Part shown: piece after piece, positions 11,086 through 23,515 of the stretch
Layout: the number at the start of each line of letters is the position of its first letter
How positions within the stretch are numbered: position 1 is the first letter of the stretch
Assembly (NCBI GenBank): GCA_963978905.1
Contig: OZ022260.1
Coordinates: 6,685,725 to 6,749,724, forward strand
Direction of reading: 5' to 3'
Origin: Trichostrongylus colubriformis
Taxonomy: Eukaryota; Nematoda; Chromadorea; Rhabditida; Trichostrongylidae
DNA length: 64,000 nt
Notes under the pieces: generated by a model
Database searches by the model: none
What the model saw: only the letters and a program-made list of their open reading frames with translations
What the model was told of the DNA's origin: nothing
Translations under genes and position numbers: made by a program

Positions 11086-12285
11086 TTAATGAGATGTCGC
11101 AGCTTTTCCCGAGACTCATTGAAAGCGTGTTCGTTCCTTTTTAAAGGACATGGTAGTAGCTGTTACTCAAATATTGAGTGCAGTTTTTGTTTTCGCGCTT
11201 TCGCGCCAATGAAATATGATCTGAAAATACACTCTTGAGTCAAATTCGGGAAGCCTGCTAACAACAAGAACTTGTTGGTATTGTTCGGTCAGCAAAACAT
11301 CACAATCCAACACACACAGGATTGCTATTGAATTACGATGGAAACACACACTGAAAACCACTCGTTGTGGTCAAATTGACGTGGAAGGAAGTACCACCCG
11401 ACGAAATTTACTAGGTTGTAAGGAAAGTTTTGATTGGTTTTTGCAAAATTTCAACTTCGGGAGATCATGACTTGGCTCAAATTCATGTTTTCTCACAGAA
11501 TAAGCACCCCTCGATCTGATACACTCTTTGGCAACACTACGCATATTAACCTATCTCAATTTGATTGGAGGCTGCTGATTCATATGGCGTAAAATGAATA
11601 AAAGTCGACTCCAAACCGTCATCCTTCTAAACACACTGCTAACCAACGAGCTGTCCAGATGTTTGGGAAGTGGGGCTTAGTTAGCGCCAGATCTGGTGAA
11701 TATAATTGACAAGTAAGGGCTTCAGCTTGCAAGTGCTTCAATTACTGGAAGAGGATTTGTGGAAAGTGTGCTTGCGCCTAGATGCTCCGAGAGGCCGCGC
11801 GGTACCCATTTTTGGGATTTTTTCAATTCGAGGCTACTTGAGGTGGTCAGTTGAGTATATTTGTTGACGGCGTTGCGAGTTTTCATCTATCTAAGGAGCA
11901 CAATATGTGAGCTGATTCATGTTAACGCGCTCTGAGATTTGAATTTTTTGATTTTTTGATTTTTTTTGAATCTTTTGAATTTTTTTAAAAATATTTCTAT
12001 GTTTTGTTTCTTATTTATCTTGTGAACGCGAAAAACCGGCCAGAACTTTCCTTACATCCTAATAGTTAAATTATGGCTTGTGCTGTGAATTCATAAAGAA
12101 TTCGGACAAAGCACAAGCAAACAGCATTTGTCGTTAACAAGGATCCAAGTCTTCCACTTTCGATGAATCGGTACCAATCTCGTCATGTCGGTTTTTTTGG
12201 TCCCTTTCAAAGACATATGAGTGTCTCAGAATAAGTTGCAAGAGCTATGAGTAGCCTACTCCTGAACGAAATTGCACGAAAAGGA
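11086..12285. other. Intergenic, no gene seen
   Basis: AT-rich spacer with a low-complexity TTTTTTGA tract near 11,940-11,990. No exon-like segment, TIR pair or family motif was recognised on either strand. Confidence 0.35.
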
Positions 12286-12357
12286 TGCCTCATGCTGGAA
12301 TCGAACCAGCGACCTTCTGTTTACTAGACAGACGCTCTGCCCCTGAGCCAATGAGGC
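12286..12357 (-). tRNA. tRNA-Thr (anticodon AGT)
   Basis: A full cloverleaf on the minus strand: acceptor GCCTCAT/ATGAGGC, D arm GCTCAGGGGCAGAGC, anticodon stem TCTGT/ACAGA with 7-nt loop CTAGTAA (U33, anticodon AGT, decodes ACU as Thr), 5-nt variable loop AGGTC, T arm GCTGG/CCAGC with loop TTCGATT. Box B GGTTCGATTCC is exact. A T4 run follows a few bases downstream (plus 12,279-12,282), as expected for an RNA polymerase III terminator. No intron. Looks functional and stands alone between the innexin and DNase II genes. Confidence 0.92.
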
Positions 12358-13268
12358 GTGCCACCTATAGCACAAGCTATTATTCTCCTAATCCTTTTTT
12401 GTCGATTCACGGCGAAGTAAACCTCGAAAGTGACCTTGTTTTGATTGCCCCGCTGTCATGGATATATCCAATATGAAAACCCGCTTTGAAAGAGGTTTAA
12501 AGGACCAGTTGACTTCCGAGGTAAAGAATATTGTTTAAAATCACTTTTTTACGGGGACGGGGCCATAACTACTAGGACCAAAACGATTTTCGGATGAACT
12601 GCGTTAAATTTGTGATGAAAGCAGTGTCAGTGGCAGCACATCAATCATTTGTCACGCCCGAAAATGCCCGCACTGAAAGGTGTGTCATCATCGCTGGCGG
12701 TTTTTTCCAATTGATAACAGCCATGGCACGTTTGGTTCCGTGTTATTTATTAGTTTGATTTACCTTTTTATGACAACATTTATATTCACACGTTTACACC
12801 TTGTATAATATAAGTCGATATGTAACATACAGCAATATAAATTATTTAAATGAAAAAACATTTTCGCTATTACACACTCCTTATTTACGTTACTCCTTTT
12901 CCCAATGTGATTGGGAATTATGAAAGTATCAAAACAAAATTGAGACCGGAGCTGGATGGGCACTCCAAGCGGAACATTGCCCACGCAAATTGCGCACTCC
13001 AGGTGCTGTGCTTTACGAACTGTCAACTCGCAAAGGACGCAATCGCTTCGTGCCGCGTAACCTGCCTGACCACCTGACCCACATGGAATGTCCTGACGTC
13101 ACCCTCAGATTTGTTGGTATCTCGAAGAATGAAGATGGTATCTCGAAGAATGGAGAAACCTGCTCACATATTGACCAGCTGTAAAGTTGATAACAAGCAA
13201 AGAGAAGACGAAAAAAGTAAAGCAAGAATAATAATCGAAAATATAATAAATAATATTTGTAATAATCA

Positions 13269-13475
13269 TCAAAGGAAGGTCACTTGGAGGCCGCCATGAG
13301 CAATGTCAATACTTGGTTGTTTATTTATGCTCTTCACTTTCCTTATTGATTGCTGCAGCAACACTGGAACATGCGATTCATCTAAAACTCCGTCCACAAT
13401 TTTTTTTTTAAATCTTCGCCGCTCTTTCCAAGAGGCTTGATCAAGTTGAAATGGTGAGCACTTCTCGCTTTCTGA
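13269..13475 (-). CDS. Possible terminal exon, unknown protein
   Basis: A minus-strand open stretch after a TTTCAG (about 13,476) reads a basic, Leu/Val-rich peptide (contains SWKERRRFKKKIVDGVLDE and VPVLLQQSIRKVKS) to a stop at 13,269. Composition looks more coding than its surroundings, but no start exon, family motif or paralogue is seen. Could equally be chance. The rest of 12,358-14,355 has only small ORFs, including a hydrophobic one at 13,903, that I could not support. Confidence 0.15.
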   Translation of the reverse strand, partial: SESEKCSPFQLDQASWKERRRFKKKIVDGVLDESHVPVLLQQSIRKVKSINKQPSIDIAHGGLQVTFL

Positions 13476-14438
13476 AACCTTTAAGCTTTTCATTTCGCAT
13501 GTATGAACGAACCAATAACTAGTCATTATAGGATATAACATAGTAATATGTAAATAGCAAGTACATATACGAAATATGACGAAAAATGAATATAATAACA
13601 ACAAATTGGCCCTGAGTATGTATACACTCATGTAAGGTGGGAAGAACTTTCGTGTACCAACTCTTCTCATTTTGAATCAGTTTCATTTCATGTCATTTTG
13701 TTTACTATTTTCATTATACGTTCTATTATTCTATTCATACACGCTATAATAGCGCATTTCAGAAGATCATTGTGAGTTCATATTTTGGATTCTAATATGC
13801 ATATATGCACTTCGTGTTAGTATTCCGGTTGTGGCTCTCACTCGTGACTGCCCTGGTCTTTTGCGAGACAGCAGCCCAATTAATACTAAATAATTCATAA
13901 TTTTGGTAGTAATAATTGCAATTATAATTGCTGTTGTGTATATAGGATCGTTGTTGTCGTTATCATTTTGGTTCATTGGGAAAATTGGTCTCATCTTGTT
14001 CATATTATTCGACTGTTACGGTCACTGTCAGACATGGCAATTAATAAATCTTGGAAAGGGGCCGTATTTTGGGTCAGAAAAGGGGTCATACTTTTCAGAA
14101 ATTTTCCTGAAAGCCTACTGAGTATATTTTGGTTTAAATTTTTCCTGTTACCTTGGCTGTAATCATTTCTTCCAACTGCCTGAGAAGCCTGAAAATCCAC
14201 GAAGAAAATGTCAAAATTTGAATAACGATGGCACTATTTCTATTCAGAGAGCAATTGCCAGAATTATTTCTGGATTGAAATTTCTCATATCTCTCAGATG
14301 CCGCCTCTCAGATGCTATAGCAAACAGGATGGGCATCTTACAAAATGTTGAACTCAGATCTGTGAAGGATGGGCATCTTACAGAATGTTGAGCTTAGATG
14401 TGGGACTACTAGGATGCTGAGTTATGGGCAAAATCTTC

Positions 14439-14511
14439 GGTGTCGGACGGGACTCGAACATGCACTCCATGCTTTGCGGGCATATGTGCTAATCCATTAC
14501 ACTACCGACAG
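14439..14511 (-). other. tRNA-like module (damaged copy)
   Basis: Reverse complement follows the tRNA plan: GTGTCGGTAGTGTAATGGAT..., anticodon stem ATGC/GCAT with loop CCGCAAA, box B GTTCGAGTCC, acceptor 3' strand CGACACC. The T-stem is weakened (GTGCATG) and position 33 of the loop is C, not U. Probably not a functional tRNA. Confidence 0.55.
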
Positions 14512-15186
14512 TCCTTTTACCTTAAAGGCACATTCCAGGATTACCCTGAGTGGGTTAAAGTGCTAAGCTATGAAATCCGAGATGCTGAGGAATACGCCGA
14601 CCAAGAAAAATCCGAAAAAAGTCCCCGAAAAGGGCAAAAATAAGACCTCCTGTCATCTGACCTTGGACGCGATTACCGCGTGAAAACGAGCCTTCGAATC
14701 AGTTCCCGGTGGCTGGTATCAGAAGGAACTCTAGGATATCACCTGTTACGTCATGTCAATGTCTCCTTTATCATTGGCAACTCTTCCTTATCTTATATTA
14801 TCATACAAATCGTAGGCCTCATTTGCCACGTTGTTGCCATCATTGCCACCGTCATTGCCAGCAATCACGTCTGGAATGGGCGCGCCCGAGCTCCAGCGTG
14901 CGGCCGAGCTGGCTTCGAGAGCTCCGCGCGCCGCGATGACTCATCATCGATATGTGCACAGCCTCCCTGCCCGTTTGGGGAACTATTAGATCATGTGAAA
15001 GGACTGCAATGTTCCCCTAATCCTGGAATGTGCCTTTAACTCAGCTTCTGAATGGTATATTTACCAGAGCTTATCAGCACTCACATGTATAACGCGTTGA
15101 GTACAAAGCTTATCAGCACCTTATACGTGTGAGTGCTGATAAGCTATGGTAAATATACCATTCAGAAGCTGAGTTAAGGTGAAAGG

Positions 15187-15260
15187 GGTGTTGGTAGTGT
15201 AATGGATTAGCACATATGCCCGGAAAGCATGGAGTGCGGGTTCGAGTCCCGTCCGACACC
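15187..15260 (+). other. tRNA-like module (intact fold, C33)
   Basis: Acceptor GGTGTTG pairs with CGACACC, T arm GCGGG/CCCGT encloses TTCGAGT with an exact box B, and the anticodon stem ATGC/GCAT holds the 7-nt loop CCGGAAA. The nominal anticodon would be GGA (Ser), but there is no long variable arm and position 33 is C. Best read as a tRNA-derived module inside a repeat rather than a working tRNA gene. Confidence 0.6.
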
Positions 15261-15427
15261 GAAGATTTTATCGACAACTCAGCATCCTAGTTGTAACTTT
15301 CGCTTCGCGAGCTGCGCCGATAATAAGCAGCTATCTAAAATCAAAAATATCAAAATCAGATGTGTGAGTCTACACACTTGAGCGCATGTTTTTGCCTACA
15401 TCTTAGCGAAAGAAGAAAGTGGTTCGA

Positions 15428-15599
15428 CTGCATTCTTACTTTGCGGTGTCGGCGGCAGGGCGTGGCTACGTGTCTCTGCGTCTCTGCCAGTGCCACCCTC
15501 TCACGTTGCTTGCGTCGTCACTGCACCTCTCCAATGCCACTCTGTCTCACTGCCTGGGACGCTGCCAAGCTCAACTGCGCGAAACGTGAACGCGGCCTT
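15428..15599. mobile_element. MITE family 2 copy
   Basis: Family 2 has the TIR AAGGCCGCGTTCATACTTTG and an interior with GGCAGGGCGTGGCTGCGTGT, TCTGCGTCTC and TTGCCTGCGTC. Copies: 7,856-8,033; 15,428-15,599; 16,176-16,347 (DNase II intron 1); 24,735-24,921; 39,356-39,531; 45,419-45,500 and 50,270-50,367 (partial); 63,707-63,945 (perfect hairpin). Confidence 0.75.
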
Positions 15600-15815
15600 C
15601 CTTTCCTTTACTGAAGGTAAGACAAAAATAGTGCCGAAGCTGGGCCCTGTGGAGTTCCTCTCCCTCCCCCCCCCTACCTCGCTAACATCGCCGCTCTTTT
15701 CACCTATTGGAAAATCCACTTGCAAAAACAGATAACAACGTGTGTATCAGTAATGCTACAAACGCTTGCAGTACCAGTGTATAGGTCGAAATATCCTGTC
15801 ATTTAAGCACTTTGC

Positions 15816-18800
15816 ATGAGCCGCTTCGTCGTCCTTCTTCTGCTGATAGAATATGCAAAGGCACGCGTCACTTGTCGAGGGCTGTATGGTGAAACAGTAG
15901 ATTGGTGAGTAGGTTACGGTTTTGTTGAAGTTTCTGCATAAGGTTATCCAAATAGTGTTTGGATGATTTTTTCTATTGGCAGTTTTTTTGAATGTCAGTA
16001 GTGTGAATACCCCTTTACAACTTTCAAAATTGTACGTGGGACTCTTGCGGACATAGATAAAAAGGTCCGACTTTGTTTTTCTCGAGAGGCGTGGCTTGTG
16101 AGTGGGCGGGTGAAGTGCGGAGATATTTTGAGCGTTCTCTTGAATAAAATTGTTGGGTCATCCTTAAGTGAGTAAGGCCGCGCTCGTACTCTGCGGTGCC
16201 GGTGGCAGGGCGTGGCTGCGTGTCTCTGCGTCTTCGCCTATGTCACCCTGTCTCGTTGCCTGCGTCATCTCTGCACCTCCCCCGTGCGACTCTCTCACTG
16301 TGCGAACGCAGGTACGCCCTGCCGGCGGTGAGTATGACCGCGGTGTAGCTGAACGTGATTTTGAGTTTACTGTGTTGGTTAGTTCTGAGAAGAGTCATTT
16401 ATGGTCAGCGACCGTCGCGCGGCCGCTGTGACCCGTCCAATCAATAGTGCTGGCAGCGGCACGGAACGGTATCGATCGGGCCGTCTTCCCACACTTCACA
16501 GCGGTATGGTGCGTAGCGGGATTGCAGCGATCACGCGATTTGTCGCAGAGTATAAACAGGGTCTCAGTCTTTCCTAGGAGCGGCTGGAAGGCGCCGCAAG
16601 CGGGGAAAACTTCCATGGCATAACGATTCCCAGACGAACCAAGGGAAGAAACCTTTTCCATAACACGGTACAACGGAGCTTCTTTTGAATCATGTAAAAA
16701 TTTCCTTTGAAGGTTCATTGTCTACAAACCACCAACACCTTCTCGATCCGCTCCACGATTCTATTACGCGGATGGCGAACGCAGCAATTGGACTGCGGGA
16801 CAGTTGCCTATAACCGCCACCACAACTGCAGTTGGTGCAACACTTCAACAATTCTACGAAATTGACCAGGTTAAACGATTACAAAATCCAGACAGGTTGA
16901 AGCGAAGAGAAGTGAAAAGTAAAAATTCACAAAAATAAGGATTAACACAAAGGAAAAAACGAAAAAATAGAATAGGTTAAAAATCAATAAAAAAAACATC
17001 GAAACAAAAATAAGAAATTTTATGCTTTTTATCAAGGTACATTTCTATTACAGAGCCGATTCATTTTCGCGTACAGTGATGACAGTCCTACAGGGAAAGT
17101 GGAATCCTACAGGGGACACAGCAAAGGTGTTCTGGTATTTGACGACGAAACTGGCTTTTGGATGATTCATAGTGTGCCGAATTTCCCATCATTGGGTATG
17201 TCATTCACAGTTCTATTTGACCTCAAATTACTACTAACAGAGTATCTTCGGCTGTGACCATGCATTTTTGGGATGCGCCATGCATCTTACCTCTACAGGA
17301 AATGGCAGTAGCATTTGAAAGCTATTTGACCAATACAAAGGATTGCGTTATCAGCCCATGAGCAGTTTAGTAGTTTTGTTCCTTAAACGAACCCGTTACC
17401 AGTTTACGAGAAGATGTAAGGTTTCCTTGTCTTCGGCAGAGTATGCTCTAGGATTTCATATCCTCGCCATGCTAATGGCGCCTTTTACCACTACACCATC
17501 TCCCCCTCTTTCACATGGGATTTTATTTCGTAGAGTTAAAAATCTTTTCAAGAAATTTGTCGTGGAAATGTGTTTCTTGAAGAGTCTATCTGCAGGTTCC
17601 TATTCGTATCCAGCGACTGGTATAAAATTCGGTCAAACGTTTCTGTGCTTGAGTCTTCCTACGCGATTTCTCGGTGATGTTGGGGAACATCTACGATATC
17701 TTCAGGCAACACCGTTTTTTTCCAACTTACCCAACCAGTTCAGTGTAAGGTGGGATTTGTTTCAACTCGCATTTCATTTATGATAACCTCAGTTAAATGG
17801 CGTTCGCACTTGGCGACGCGATGGCAATGTCGCATCACAGACTTCGTGATCAATACGTTGGCGTACTCGAGCCGTGGGCCTTGCGTGCGCATCTCCGAGG
17901 GGTGAATCCCATCAGAACAGAAAATTCGCTTTGCCGCGTTCGGTGTGCGACGCGATTATGCGCCCCGCATTGGGTCCTGAAGCGATGACGGAACTCTACG
18001 TCTTATTCTAGGTGTGATCGCTCCAGGACTCAGTCAATACGGCGCCCATAGCTCGCACCATCACGTTGCGCGATAACCGTGACCATGCGAAATTCCTGTC
18101 TTAATGGGATACACCCCATGGGTCGCTGCGTGTGCGTATCGTGTGCGTATCGGACCTCAGGCGAACAGTTGTACTACTTTTTCAAGTTTTTTTCTGGTAT
18201 TATTCATTCATGAAACAGTTGCTGTGAGAATTCAGTGACAAATAGCCACGGCTTTTTAGACTTGTTCTGATTACCTACTGTAAGAATTAGATTGAAAATC
18301 AAAATTGAGATCCTTTGAGGCATTTTCATCATACAGAATGAAGTCATTCAGATTTCCCGTCCTCGTGAACATCGTCAAGAAGCACTCCCTATCAAAATCA
18401 GAAACACAATTCACACGGGTTGGTCAACTCAGTACCATCCATGGGATGCCATTGAAGAGCTTTGCCAAGCATAAAAAATTCAATAAGGGTAGGTTGGTCG
18501 TTCCAAAATTTTCCAGCGTATTGAAAAGTAGAAGACGGGTCGTATTGGCTCCAATTGTTGGGTATAATTTCGCATCAAATAAACCTAATTACAAAAATAA
18601 GAGATTACGCGCTGACACCTTTTTAATCGCTGGCGTTCGAATCGCTATTCTTTTGGGTTCATAGGTGGTGAGAAGACGTACATTAGGTCCGTATTCTACC
18701 GTTCTGCGTCTCGTGCGGTGAGGAGTTCTGTTGCGGTCATCAGTTATCCACAGGAATGACGACTTGCTCAACCCGTCCGAGTCGTGTACTCTTATGTCAG

Positions 18801-19803
18801 GATCTCGCACTACGACGAGCGACGCGTGACGCAGTGTGTGCGAGCTGTCGCTGTAGTTGGGTCCTAGATTGATTACACGGTAATGCTTGAGGCGCGATAC
18901 GCAGTTAACTCATGATCGCTTTGAAATCCAACAACATGACGCCTTCAACTCGTCCGTATCGCTTCGCTTGCGACACGCCGCGGTGTGAATTCCTGACATA
19001 AGGGTACACACCCACCCGTCTGTAGTTGGGTCTCATAACAATAACTGTGGCTTGCTTCTTGTTTTAGATCTAAACGGCGGTCGCTTCAGGATCCATTTAC
19101 ATACGGCGCCGCCAGCTCGCACGCGTCACGCCTCACGCCGTGTGCGAAATCTTGCCCTAACGATTCATGTCTTCTATTCCAAAAATAAGCCGAATCGAAT
19201 CGAATCATTTTTTCAAAATTTGGTGATTTTTCACGTACGTGTATATTATGTTATGTCCATATATAGATATCTGGTTTGATCTCGTGGCTCCAGAACTCGG
19301 TACAAATATGGCAGTGGAAAGCTGGCTGAATGGTGGTGCTGATGACTTGGAAAGTATTTGCACGAGAAGAACAAGTGTTAGTCCCTTATGAATTCTATTC
19401 ATGTGCCGGAAATTCCTCGCAATGCGTGTCTTTCAGATTTATGACGTTTCGGCTGTTAGCCTACCAGACGTATCATTCAACAGTTCACGAGATCACTCCA
19501 AATGGGCTGTGGCGGACACCAATGGGCAAACATCAATCGTATGTGTAGGAGATCTAAATCGACAGGTGCTAATTGTTCTGAAAATTATTTTTTTGCTCAT
19601 GAAGAAGTGGTCAAAAACAAGGTAGTCCGAAAGCCCGGTGAGCTCTTGCTATCGAGCCATATTGATTTTCGATGCGTCCTAGACAGGCCAGCGCTTCTAC
19701 ACTTGACGAATTTTTGCGAGTGATCCCTGACATAGAGAGTATACAGAACAAAGAGACGGGGGATATTAGAGAAAGGGACCGACCCAGTGGCAACCAGCAG
19801 TGA
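15816..19803 (+). CDS. Secreted deoxyribonuclease II, 8 exons
   Basis: Exons: 15816-15904, 16713-16869, 17054-17195, 17596-17744, 18320-18488, 19267-19376, 19437-19565, and tentatively 19747-19803; about 333 aa. A signal peptide [16 protein letters not shown] is followed by the DNase II opening [20 protein letters not shown]. The first catalytic HxK is in [11 protein letters not shown] (about H104/K106), leading to [12 protein letters not shown]; then [49 protein letters not shown], and the second catalytic HxK in RDHSKWAV (about H292/K294) with VCVGDLNRQ. DNase II cleaves DNA at acid pH leaving 3'-phosphates, in lysosomes or gut; nematode relatives are nuc-1, crn-6 and crn-7. Both active-site motifs are intact. 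The last exon is uncertain: the usual RGGG tail is not seen. The exon 5 acceptor is TTTGAG rather than TTTCAG. Confidence 0.87.
17797..18140. mobile_element. Long-TIR MITE remnants, DNase II intron 4 (related: 18,680-19,160; 23,840-24,079; 47,684-47,913)
   Basis: These share the GGGTGTGTACCCTTATGTCA-type terminus, AAATTCCTG/CGAAATCCTGACATAAGGG near the other end, and GCGCCCATAGCTCGCACCAT-like internal sequence. The copy in intron 4 and those in intron 5 (18,680-19,160) lengthen DNase II without touching its exons. The 47,684-47,913 copy is the best preserved and has a 10-bp target duplication. Confidence 0.55.
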
Positions 19804-19997
19804 ACGCGATCTTGGCTAAGTTATTCTAAATTATTCAGTTTTCACGCCAAAGTTGCCACCTAGCTGGCACCGTGCCAAATTGATTCTTGACATACTTCTG
19901 ATGAGCGTGAACCTGCGTAGTTTTCGTTCCTTTATTCAAGAATTCGTTCTTATTTTTTTGTAAATATTTGTACAATTTCGAATGCCTGTGGTGTCAC

Positions 19998-20430
19998 TCA
20001 AAGGAATCGTCCACGGGAAAATGAGGTCTTTTGTTACTCATGCATGTATCTATGTAGTATTTGCCCATTGTGGGCCGCGTGCTAAGTTTCACACGAAAAA
20101 ATGTGAATCCAGCCTGAATACACCACCACAAAGTCTCGGGTGGGCGGGGCCTCCGAGCAAGTGCCCACCCCGTCGTCCGCTGCGGTCGCAGACACATTGT
20201 AGGAGCAGAAAGTTACGTAAACAGTCCCACTCTCCGTTCCCAACCGCGGCGGACAACGGGACGGGGCTTTCACTCGCAGGCCCCTCCCACCCGGCCAGGA
20301 ATTTGGAGAGCTGTATCTTAACAGAATACTCACCTTTCCTGCGTGTTACAATGCAGGCGGCCCTTATTAGGCGAATACGATAAATATCTGAGTAATAAAG
20401 GAACTTATTTCTCCGTGGACAACTCCTTAG
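19998..20430. mobile_element. MITE family 1 copy
   Basis: Begins TCAAAGGAATCGTCCACGG and ends CCGTGGACAACTCCTTAG; lies 3' of DNase II. A C13 tract at 20,659-20,671 lies in the otherwise featureless spacer to 20,920. Confidence 0.75.
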
Positions 20431-20922
20431 GAACCCTACTCAATATAGGTGTGCTTCATAAGTACCATAACAGTTTTTTCCGCTTTCGATAAGAATGTGG
20501 TGCCATAGCAAATTTATTTATTCAAAGGCATAGATAGGGGTAATTCGGACTGAATATGGAAGGATCATTAAATATGAAGGTGGGGTTGCTCAATAGTACG
20601 GAAGTGAAGAAATAACCGAATGAAATGGTCGAATACACGAGAAACAAGACACTTCTCCCCCCCCCCCCCCACCCCCTGTTTATTCTCAAAAGGGGCGGGT
20701 CGCCCTGAAAAAAGGGGCGAGCTGTCATAAAGCAAGTGCCGGCTGTTAGGGAAGACAGCTCTTATAAAGCCCGGCTCCTTCTCATCGGATATTTCGCCAC
20801 ATATATTTTCTTAAACCTCTAGCTTTCATTTGAGTGACCCACTTTAGGAACTCCCATTACCCACATTATCCCTATCACTGTCTTTGAGACGGACATGCAT
20901 AGATGCATGTGATAATTGCTAG

Positions 20923-22480
20923 TACACTGCGGTGCATAATGATAAAGCCACTCATAAATTGTTCATAAACTTTCATAGTAAGATGTTTCTGGGAAACCTC
21001 TCAGGTATAGATTGTAGCAAATTTGATCGCGCATCTACACATCAATACCAAACTTGAGCTTGAAATAACAGAACAAATTTATCTTCATTTTTTCAAAAAA
21101 TGCAGCTTTTCCGATGGTGCAAAATGATAAAGCCAGTAAGGAATTTTAACAACTCGTAAACAACAGAGGGACAATACGCTACTCTAATAATCCGTTGGCC
21201 TTCCTTCTCTCCGAATAACCTGAAAAATCCGATTGTCTAGACTCATGTAAAGATTATTAATAAGATCTTGGTCCACTTGGTGCCACGCGTGGATTATAGC
21301 CTTTTTGAGCTCCTTAACTCCTTGGATTTCCCTGTTATCTGCATAAATCCGTCGCACCATGAAGCGCCATACATTTTCCATCGGATTAAGGCCTGGGCTA
21401 TTTGCCGGCCAGGGCAGGAGCCTTATTCAATGACGGCTGAACCATGCAATTGTGCTCTGGCTGTGCCCTTATCTTGCATGAAAACAAGATTTCAGCTTCG
21501 ATTTTCACGCCAGAACGGGAGAAGTGCACGGCGCATGACCACTTGGTAACCGGGGGAACTCATCTTTTTAGGAACAAAACATAACTTCAGACGTTTCTTC
21601 GATGAAATGGCGGCCCACACCACAACGCCCCCTCCTTTGAAATTCCTTCTCAAAAATCGTAGCTTGTCCTTTCTTAGATCATGCCAGTAATATCGGAGTG
21701 TCTCCTTCAGCCTTACAAAACAATCTGGAGAGGAAAAACATCATATGAAAGCAAGAAGGATTCTACGACCTAATACCCTACCTTACTCCAGACCCTCGGC
21801 TGCATGTTTTGACGAACTGCACTCGATTTTTGCGGTGTTCTCGTGTCATGAATGGTGCTTTCCTCATTTTCTGTCGCGAGATAAACTTGTACTTTTTTCA
21901 GAACCCGCAAAACAGTTGTTTTAGAGACGTTTAGCTCCAAAGAAGACCTGGTATCGGAGCTTGACTTGGTGAAATTCGATACTTTTTCTGAGAATGCGGC
22001 GCTTATCCTTCTCGGAAAGTGAAGGAGATCGCCCAGAACTCTTCTTAGTTCAGGATCCTTGAGAAAGTTGTCGACAACTGTGTGGCTGCGGTTAAATTCT
22101 TGCGCAATTGACGATTTGACTATCCCTCCGCTTTTTTTTTGCGACAATTTGGCTTTTTTCGAAATCAGATAGGGGTTTTCCTTTCCCCATTACCTGAAAA
22201 AGAAAAACATTACCGCAGCAAAATGTTTCAGCAAATACAGATGAGAAGCGACGGAATAACTTAGGGTGGCTTTATCATTTTGCACCATCGGAAAAGCTGC
22301 ATTTTTTTGAAAAAATGAAGATAAATTTGTTCTGTTATTTCAAGCTCAAGTTTGGTATTGATGTGTAGATGCGCGATCAAATTTGCTACAATCTATACCT
22401 GAGAGGTTTCCCAGAAACATCTTACTATGAAAGTTTATGAACAATTTATGAGTGGCTTTATCATTATGCACCGCAGTGTA
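20923..22480 (-). mobile_element. Tc3-like (Tc1/mariner) transposon, degenerate
   Basis: TA dinucleotides flank terminal CACTGCGGTGCATAATG and CATTATGCACCGCAGTG at 20,925 and 22,478. The TIRs are about 225 bp and almost identical; each holds a second inner copy of the TGCA-AATGATAAAGCCA motif, as expected of long-TIR Tc3-type elements with two transposase sites. The transposase reads on the minus strand from ATG at 22,190 (MGKGKPLSDFEKS) through an HTH region (SSIAQEFNRSHTVVDNFLKD) to LNPMENVWRFMVRRIY and RREGRPTDY at 21,184. A frameshift in an A9 run near 22,130, a damaged first-Asp region near 21,720-21,780 and stops near 21,430-21,470 make it inactive. Confidence 0.88.
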
Positions 22481-23144
22481 TTTTCCAATGGGGAATCGCT
22501 TCGGTTGCGTTTAGAATTCATAAGCGTTTCCGCTTCTTTTTTCGTTGATAAATCCTCTTATAAGCATGATTTGTTTGAATGAAACACATTAACTTAGCCA
22601 TCCTAGAAAATTTTATCCGACGGAGTCGATATAGTGTTTTTATGTGAAGTGAGGATTTCTAAAATGTTGATGGTGTTAAAATACACAGATATTGTGGTAA
22701 TTCGATTTCAATGCAATTTCGATCCATATGGTCTTCTTTATCACATCATTGCGGACCCGGTAGCGTTCATGCGAGTTAAAAATGTTCCTTGCCAGCCAAT
22801 TACTAATGCACTTACCTATTTTTATTTGCACTTAAAAATTTTTTCATATTCCTTGTAACCGAATTTCCCGAATGTGCTCCGTTTTAGAGGTCTCAATTTC
22901 GTCGTGGCGGCGGTGCAGTTTGCTTTCAACATCACGGCCTCTGGACAACACTTCATAGTAGTGTGAAATCTGTACAACCATGTGTCAGCAAAAATATTCA
23001 CTCGTATATCAATTATGCACTTCTTCCGATTCTCACAATAGTTTTATCAGCACTCTGGTTTACCATACACTAAACCTAGTCATTTCCGTAAGCATATTTC
23101 TTTTCAAAGAAGGGCTGTCGTAAAGAGCTCTTCACGTCAATGCT

Positions 23145-23515
23145 GAGTTTATACCTTGCGGGTCGTTCGGACGGCCCGCACGGTCCGCACGACCGAATTC
23201 TCGCAAAATTGCAGACTGCGACGCACGCTACAGTAGTTGCGTACGCACTACCTAGCTTTTAAATGCCTCGGTGCATCTGTGTATTGTGCATCAATTTTTT
23301 ATCGATTCGTCTGTGATTGCGTGTTCGTGTAACATGTTTATTTGTTTGTTGTTCGACATAACGTGTTTTCGTTTCCAACGTTGTTCCCGAAGCTTCCAAA
23401 AGCTGGATAGTGCGTGCGCAACTACTGTAGCGTGCGTCGCGGTCTGCAATTTTGCGATAATTCGATCGGGCGGACCGTGGAGGTCGTCCGGACCGTCGCG
23501 AGGTATAACATCAGC
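23145..23515. repeat. Foldback/MITE with about 100-bp arms
   Basis: Left arm (TATACCTTGCGGGTCGTTCG ... GCAGACTGCGACGCACGCTACAGTAGTTGCG) and right arm (GCGCAACTACTGTAGCGTGC ... CGCGAGGTATAACATCAG) are inverse. A partial relative with GGTCCGCAAGGTATAACCTCA is at 55,540-55,640. The spacers 22,481-23,140 and 23,516-23,840 show no gene. Confidence 0.7.

Larger units (their letters stand above)
14360..15300. mobile_element. Foldback element carrying two tRNA-like modules
   Basis: Both ends carry inverted GGATGCTGAGTTATGGGC-type sequence, then a tRNA-like module, then AACTCAGCTTCTGAATGG / TATATTTACC-AGCTTATCAGCACTCAC arms. The arm pair 15,039-15,176 is itself an almost perfect hairpin around GTATAACGCGTTGAG. 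A second, more compact element of the same design is at 57,437-57,850. The interior (14,560-15,030) has no recognised gene. Confidence 0.7.

Noticed and set aside
13903..14121. Small hydrophobic ORF resembling a membrane protein
   Set aside because: AT-rich low-complexity codons (Ile/Val runs) give TM-like peptides by chance; no splice partners or paralogue were found.
15187..15260. Functional tRNA-Ser(GGA)
   Set aside because: It lacks the long variable arm of serine tRNAs, has C at position 33, and is one of several copies within palindromic repeats.
21184..22190. Active Tc3 transposase with an intron
   Set aside because: The CTCCAG-like acceptor near 21,720 is really part of the codons for SPDCF; frameshifts and stops elsewhere show a degenerate ORF.
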